Positions 6,401 to 7,829 of a DNA stretch of 7,829 bases are shown here, piece after piece (the first letter of the stretch is position 1; each line of letters opens with the position of its first letter). This DNA comes from Gammaproteobacteria bacterium (GTDB lineage: Bacteria; Pseudomonadota; Gammaproteobacteria; Pseudomonadales; Pseudohongiellaceae). The stretch spans positions 18,614 through 26,442 of the forward strand of contig NZNL01000075.1 in assembly GCA_002694855.1 (NCBI GenBank). Reading direction: 5' to 3'. The translations under genes and the position numbers were made by a program. The notes beneath the pieces are model-generated. The model saw only the letters and a list, made by a program, of their open reading frames with translations. It had not been told where the DNA came from and did no database searches.

Positions 6401-7435
6401 CTATTCATCAACCAACCGGTGTACTGCCGTTATTGTCTGTGATGGCTCCAACTCAGTCAGACACCTCCGATGTCCGTATGGGCAGGTCCGCTTAAAACAG
6501 GGTCGGCACTCTATATTTGTAGCAAGCAATTCTACCCTTTTAGCCAAAGGAGGTGTAAACCCCGAAGATGTAGGTCCAAACAACCCTACAACTGGCCCTC
6601 CTAGTGCTGCAGCGATATGCATAAGGCCCGAATCGTTGGAAACCGTAATGGAAGTCACTGACATCAAATCAATCGCTTGAGTGAGAGTAGTCCTTCCGCT
6701 GAGGTTAATACAGTATTTAATATTCTCGTTATTGATATCTGCCAAGATAGCCTCGGCTATGGAGGCATCATTTGGCGATCCAAATATCCACACTTGCCAA
6801 CCTTCTACAATCAGAGAGTTACTCAGAGCTGCAAAGTGTTCCGCCGGCCACTGCTTGGCGTCCCCGAACTCAGCACCTGGACAAATCGCTACTATCCTCC
6901 TGTGCATGTTAAGACCAAAGTCAGCCAGTGCGTGGTTAACATGAACAGCATCAACTTGAAGTTTCGGATGTGGAATAAACCCTGGTGGATTAGTATCGCG
7001 AGTGAAGGCCAACGCGGCGAAGCGCTGTACCATTAGGGGAAACTTGTTCTTATCCAGTCGACGGCAATCGGTCAGTAAGGGTACTCGCCACTCCCCTCTC
7101 CAACCAATTCTGCTAGGAATGCCGGCATGAAAAGGAATGAGTGCGGCTTTGAATGAATTCGGCAATATGATTGCCTTCGTATAGTGGTATGTCTTGAGTG
7201 ATTTTCCTATTCTTCGCCGCGTACCGAGTTTAAGCTCTCCGTGGTCAAGCTGTGCATCAATAGCTGCATCAACCTCCGGCATTCTTGCTAAAAGGGGCCT
7301 AGTCCGGTCGGAGGTCATTACTGTCAAAGTGCACGAGGGCGACTTCTCCTTAATACACTTGAACAGAGACTGGGCCATAACCATATCACCAACCCAAGAT
7401 GGCCCAATCACCAATATATTGTCTGAAGCTGCCAT
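6401..7435 (-). CDS. waaF: ADP-heptose:LPS heptosyltransferase II (WaaF)
   Basis: A 344-residue GT9 enzyme, paralogous to WaaC, that adds the second heptose to heptose I of the LPS core using ADP-heptose. Hallmarks are ILVIGPSWVGDMVMAQSLF (7-25) with D17, EVDAAID (54-60), AIILPNSFKAALIPFHAGIPSRIGWRGEWR (88-117), the nucleotide-site PGAEFGDAKQWPAEHF (186-201) with K194, FGSPND (218-223), NLSGRTTLTQAIDLM (244-258), SNDSGLMHIAAALGGP (266-281) with D268 and H273, and FGPTSSGFTPPL (286-297). The last segment is Cys-rich, CRPCFKRTCPYGHRRC (310-325), as in Pseudomonas-type WaaF and unlike E. coli. It is the first gene of the six-gene block and is preceded by a 127-base gap. The chosen ATG is the only upstream candidate that keeps the N-terminal strand; the AAG before it is a weak ribosome site. 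Function is assigned with very high confidence. Confidence 0.97.
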   Translation of the reverse strand: MAASDNILVIGPSWVGDMVMAQSLFKCIKEKSPSCTLTVMTSDRTRPLLARMPEVDAAIDAQLDHGELKLGTRRRIGKSLKTYHYTKAIILPNSFKAALIPFHAGIPSRIGWRGEWRVPLLTDCRRLDKNKFPLMVQRFAALAFTRDTNPPGFIPHPKLQVDAVHVNHALADFGLNMHRRIVAICPGAEFGDAKQWPAEHFAALSNSLIVEGWQVWIFGSPNDASIAEAILADINNENIKYCINLSGRTTLTQAIDLMSVTSITVSNDSGLMHIAAALGGPVVGLFGPTSSGFTPPLAKRVELLATNIECRPCFKRTCPYGHRRCLTELEPSQTITAVHRLVDE

Positions 7436-7451
7436 CTTGATACGCTGCTGT

Positions 7452-7467
7452 TTAAATTCGAATTAAA
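7452..7467. repeat. AT-rich near-palindrome 20-30 bases upstream of waaF
   Basis: The core AATTCGAATT (7455-7464) is a perfect 10-base palindrome. After one mismatched pair it is extended by TT/AA on both sides. It lies 17-32 bases before the waaF ATG, where a regulator-binding site or part of the core promoter could sit. AT-rich palindromes of this size also arise by chance, so this is a site to check rather than an assigned operator. Confidence 0.25.
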
Positions 7468-7506
7468 GCCCGGAACCATACTTGGCCCTGATAATTAATC
7501 GTAGGT

Positions 7507-7541
7507 GAAGTCGCCTGTTTCCGCACGATAACGGCGATTTC
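7507..7541. repeat. Imperfect inverted repeat / hairpin between the protease-like gene and waaF
   Basis: The plus strand reads GAAGTCGCC at 7507-7515 and GGCGATTTC at 7533-7541. These form a 9-pair stem with one G-T wobble, and the stem is extended by GTT (7517-7519) with AAC (7530-7532) after a single unpaired T. The remaining loop is 10 bases. As minus-strand RNA the wobble becomes an A-C mismatch, leaving 8 of 9 outer pairs. No T-run follows on either strand, so it is not a standard intrinsic terminator. It could be a Rho-assisted 3' end for the upstream gene or a leader structure for waaF. Confidence 0.45.
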
Positions 7542-7562
7542 AGGCTTTCGGAAGAACCCTAT

Positions 7563-7829
7563 TTATTCTACGAGCTTAATCCAATCCCCAGCTTCCGGAG
7601 CCCCAGTTGGATAGTAACCATTGAGGATACGTAAAGTATCTTCCGGATATTCAGCAATCTTGCTGGATTGAGCAATCACTGCAAAATCAAAGTACTCGCT
7701 AGCCTGAACATACTTGATTTTAAGTTCTCTGCCGGAAGGTGTTTCACCGCGTTGCGTAGCCCTGAATGTTTTGATAGAAGCTAGCAAAAGCTCATCGATC
7801 TGATTGTTGCCACTTGAATCTTCCACCTC
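7563..7829 (-). CDS. C-terminal end of a probable M48-type metalloprotease (partial)
   Basis: An open frame on the minus strand runs in from the right edge and ends at a TAA at 7565-7563, giving 88 visible residues. The frame stays open through the last three bases, so the GTG at 7826 need not be a start and the gene probably continues beyond the window. The tail, with IKTFRATQRGE followed by LKIKYVQA and then DTLRILNGYYPTGAPEAGDWIKLVE, resembles the C-terminal segment of periplasmic M48-family peptidases, which often end in a pattern like RLLNGLYPxGEPxPGQxxKIV. The HExxH active site would lie outside the window, so the assignment rests on this tail alone. Such proteases act in envelope quality control, which would fit the neighbourhood. 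The 127-base gap to waaF suggests a separate unit. An alternative is a short hypothetical protein starting at the GTG. Confidence 0.55.
   Translation of the reverse strand, partial: EVEDSSGNNQIDELLLASIKTFRATQRGETPSGRELKIKYVQASEYFDFAVIAQSSKIAEYPEDTLRILNGYYPTGAPEAGDWIKLVE

Larger units (their letters stand above)
183..7435 (-). other. Six-gene LPS inner-core operon waaF-waaC-waaG-waaP-kinase-carbamoyltransferase
   Basis: Six minus-strand genes follow one another with gaps of 12, 9, 9, 3 and 20 bases, no internal terminator and no room for internal promoters between genes. The order builds the core from the inside out: two heptosyltransferases, a hexosyltransferase, then modifying enzymes. As I recall it, the order matches P. 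aeruginosa PA5012 to PA5005, except that wapP and wapQ homologues are absent between waaP and the long kinase. The transcription start is not evident. It lies either in the 127-base gap before waaF or further upstream of the protease gene. Confidence 0.85.
7436..7562. other. 127-base intergenic leader region upstream of waaF
   Basis: This is the only sizeable non-coding stretch. On the minus strand it separates the stop of the protease-like gene from the waaF ATG. It contains a hairpin (7507-7541) and an AT-rich near-palindrome (7452-7467). I looked for sigma-70 boxes on the minus strand and found only isolated -10-like hexamers such as TTTAAT and TATGGT without a convincing -35 partner at 16-18 bases. 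No ops/JUMPstart element (GGCGGTAG) was found. A promoter here is plausible because the gap is much wider than the gaps inside the operon, but it is not demonstrated. Confidence 0.4.

Noticed and set aside
6677..7036. Plus-strand open frames of 119 and 87 residues inside waaF
   Set aside because: They are antisense to a well-conserved heptosyltransferase and have no recognisable domain.
7436..7562. ops/JUMPstart element and sigma-70 promoter upstream of waaF
   Set aside because: No GGCGGTAG core was found, and -10-like hexamers lack a -35 partner at suitable spacing, so neither can be supported.
1..7829. Mobile elements, CRISPR arrays, tRNA or rRNA genes, or a defence or secondary-metabolite system
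   Set aside because: No transposase, terminal inverted repeats, spaced direct repeats or RNA-gene signatures were seen; the carbamoyltransferase fits the core operon better than an antibiotic pathway.

Overview
This 7.8 kb window is almost fully coding. It carries a lipopolysaccharide (LPS) inner-core assembly and decoration operon from a Gram-negative bacterium, most likely a gammaproteobacterium. That placement rests on WaaF, WaaC, WaaG and WaaP sequences that match, motif by motif, what I remember of the E. coli and especially the Pseudomonas proteins. The presence of a carbamoyltransferase and extra kinases beside waaP also points to a Pseudomonas-type core, with phosphorylated and carbamoylated heptose. 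The genus cannot be fixed from the window. Base composition looks moderate, and no gene stands out as recently transferred.

Layout: positions 1-171 hold the last 56 codons of an unrecognised plus-strand gene. It converges on the operon with only 11 bases between the two stop codons. All other genes lie on the minus strand. Read in transcription order (right to left) they are: the C-terminal end of a probable M48-type metalloprotease (7829-7563); a 127-base gap with a hairpin and an AT-rich palindrome; waaF (heptosyltransferase II); waaC (heptosyltransferase I); waaG (core glucosyltransferase family); waaP (heptose kinase); a 480-residue protein with two consecutive kinase-like domains; and a NodU/CmcH-family carbamoyltransferase. 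Gaps inside the six-gene block are 12, 9, 9, 3 and 20 bases, so one co-transcribed unit is likely.

How the genes work together: WaaC and WaaF add the first two L-glycero-D-manno-heptoses to Kdo-lipid A on the cytoplasmic face of the inner membrane. WaaG adds the next hexose. WaaP phosphorylates heptose I. The double kinase probably adds or helps place further phosphates, and the carbamoyltransferase probably caps a heptose hydroxyl with a carbamoyl group. The order corresponds to the P. aeruginosa PA5012-PA5005 block as I remember it, but without separate counterparts of the two small kinases (wapP, wapQ) that sit between waaP and the long kinase there.

I did not find a clearly new system. 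The points most worth a second look are the double kinase with catalytic residues kept in both halves, unusual substitutions in conserved carbamoyltransferase motifs, the matching Cys motifs in WaaC and WaaF, the near absence of Shine-Dalgarno sequences, and the structured leader upstream of waaF.
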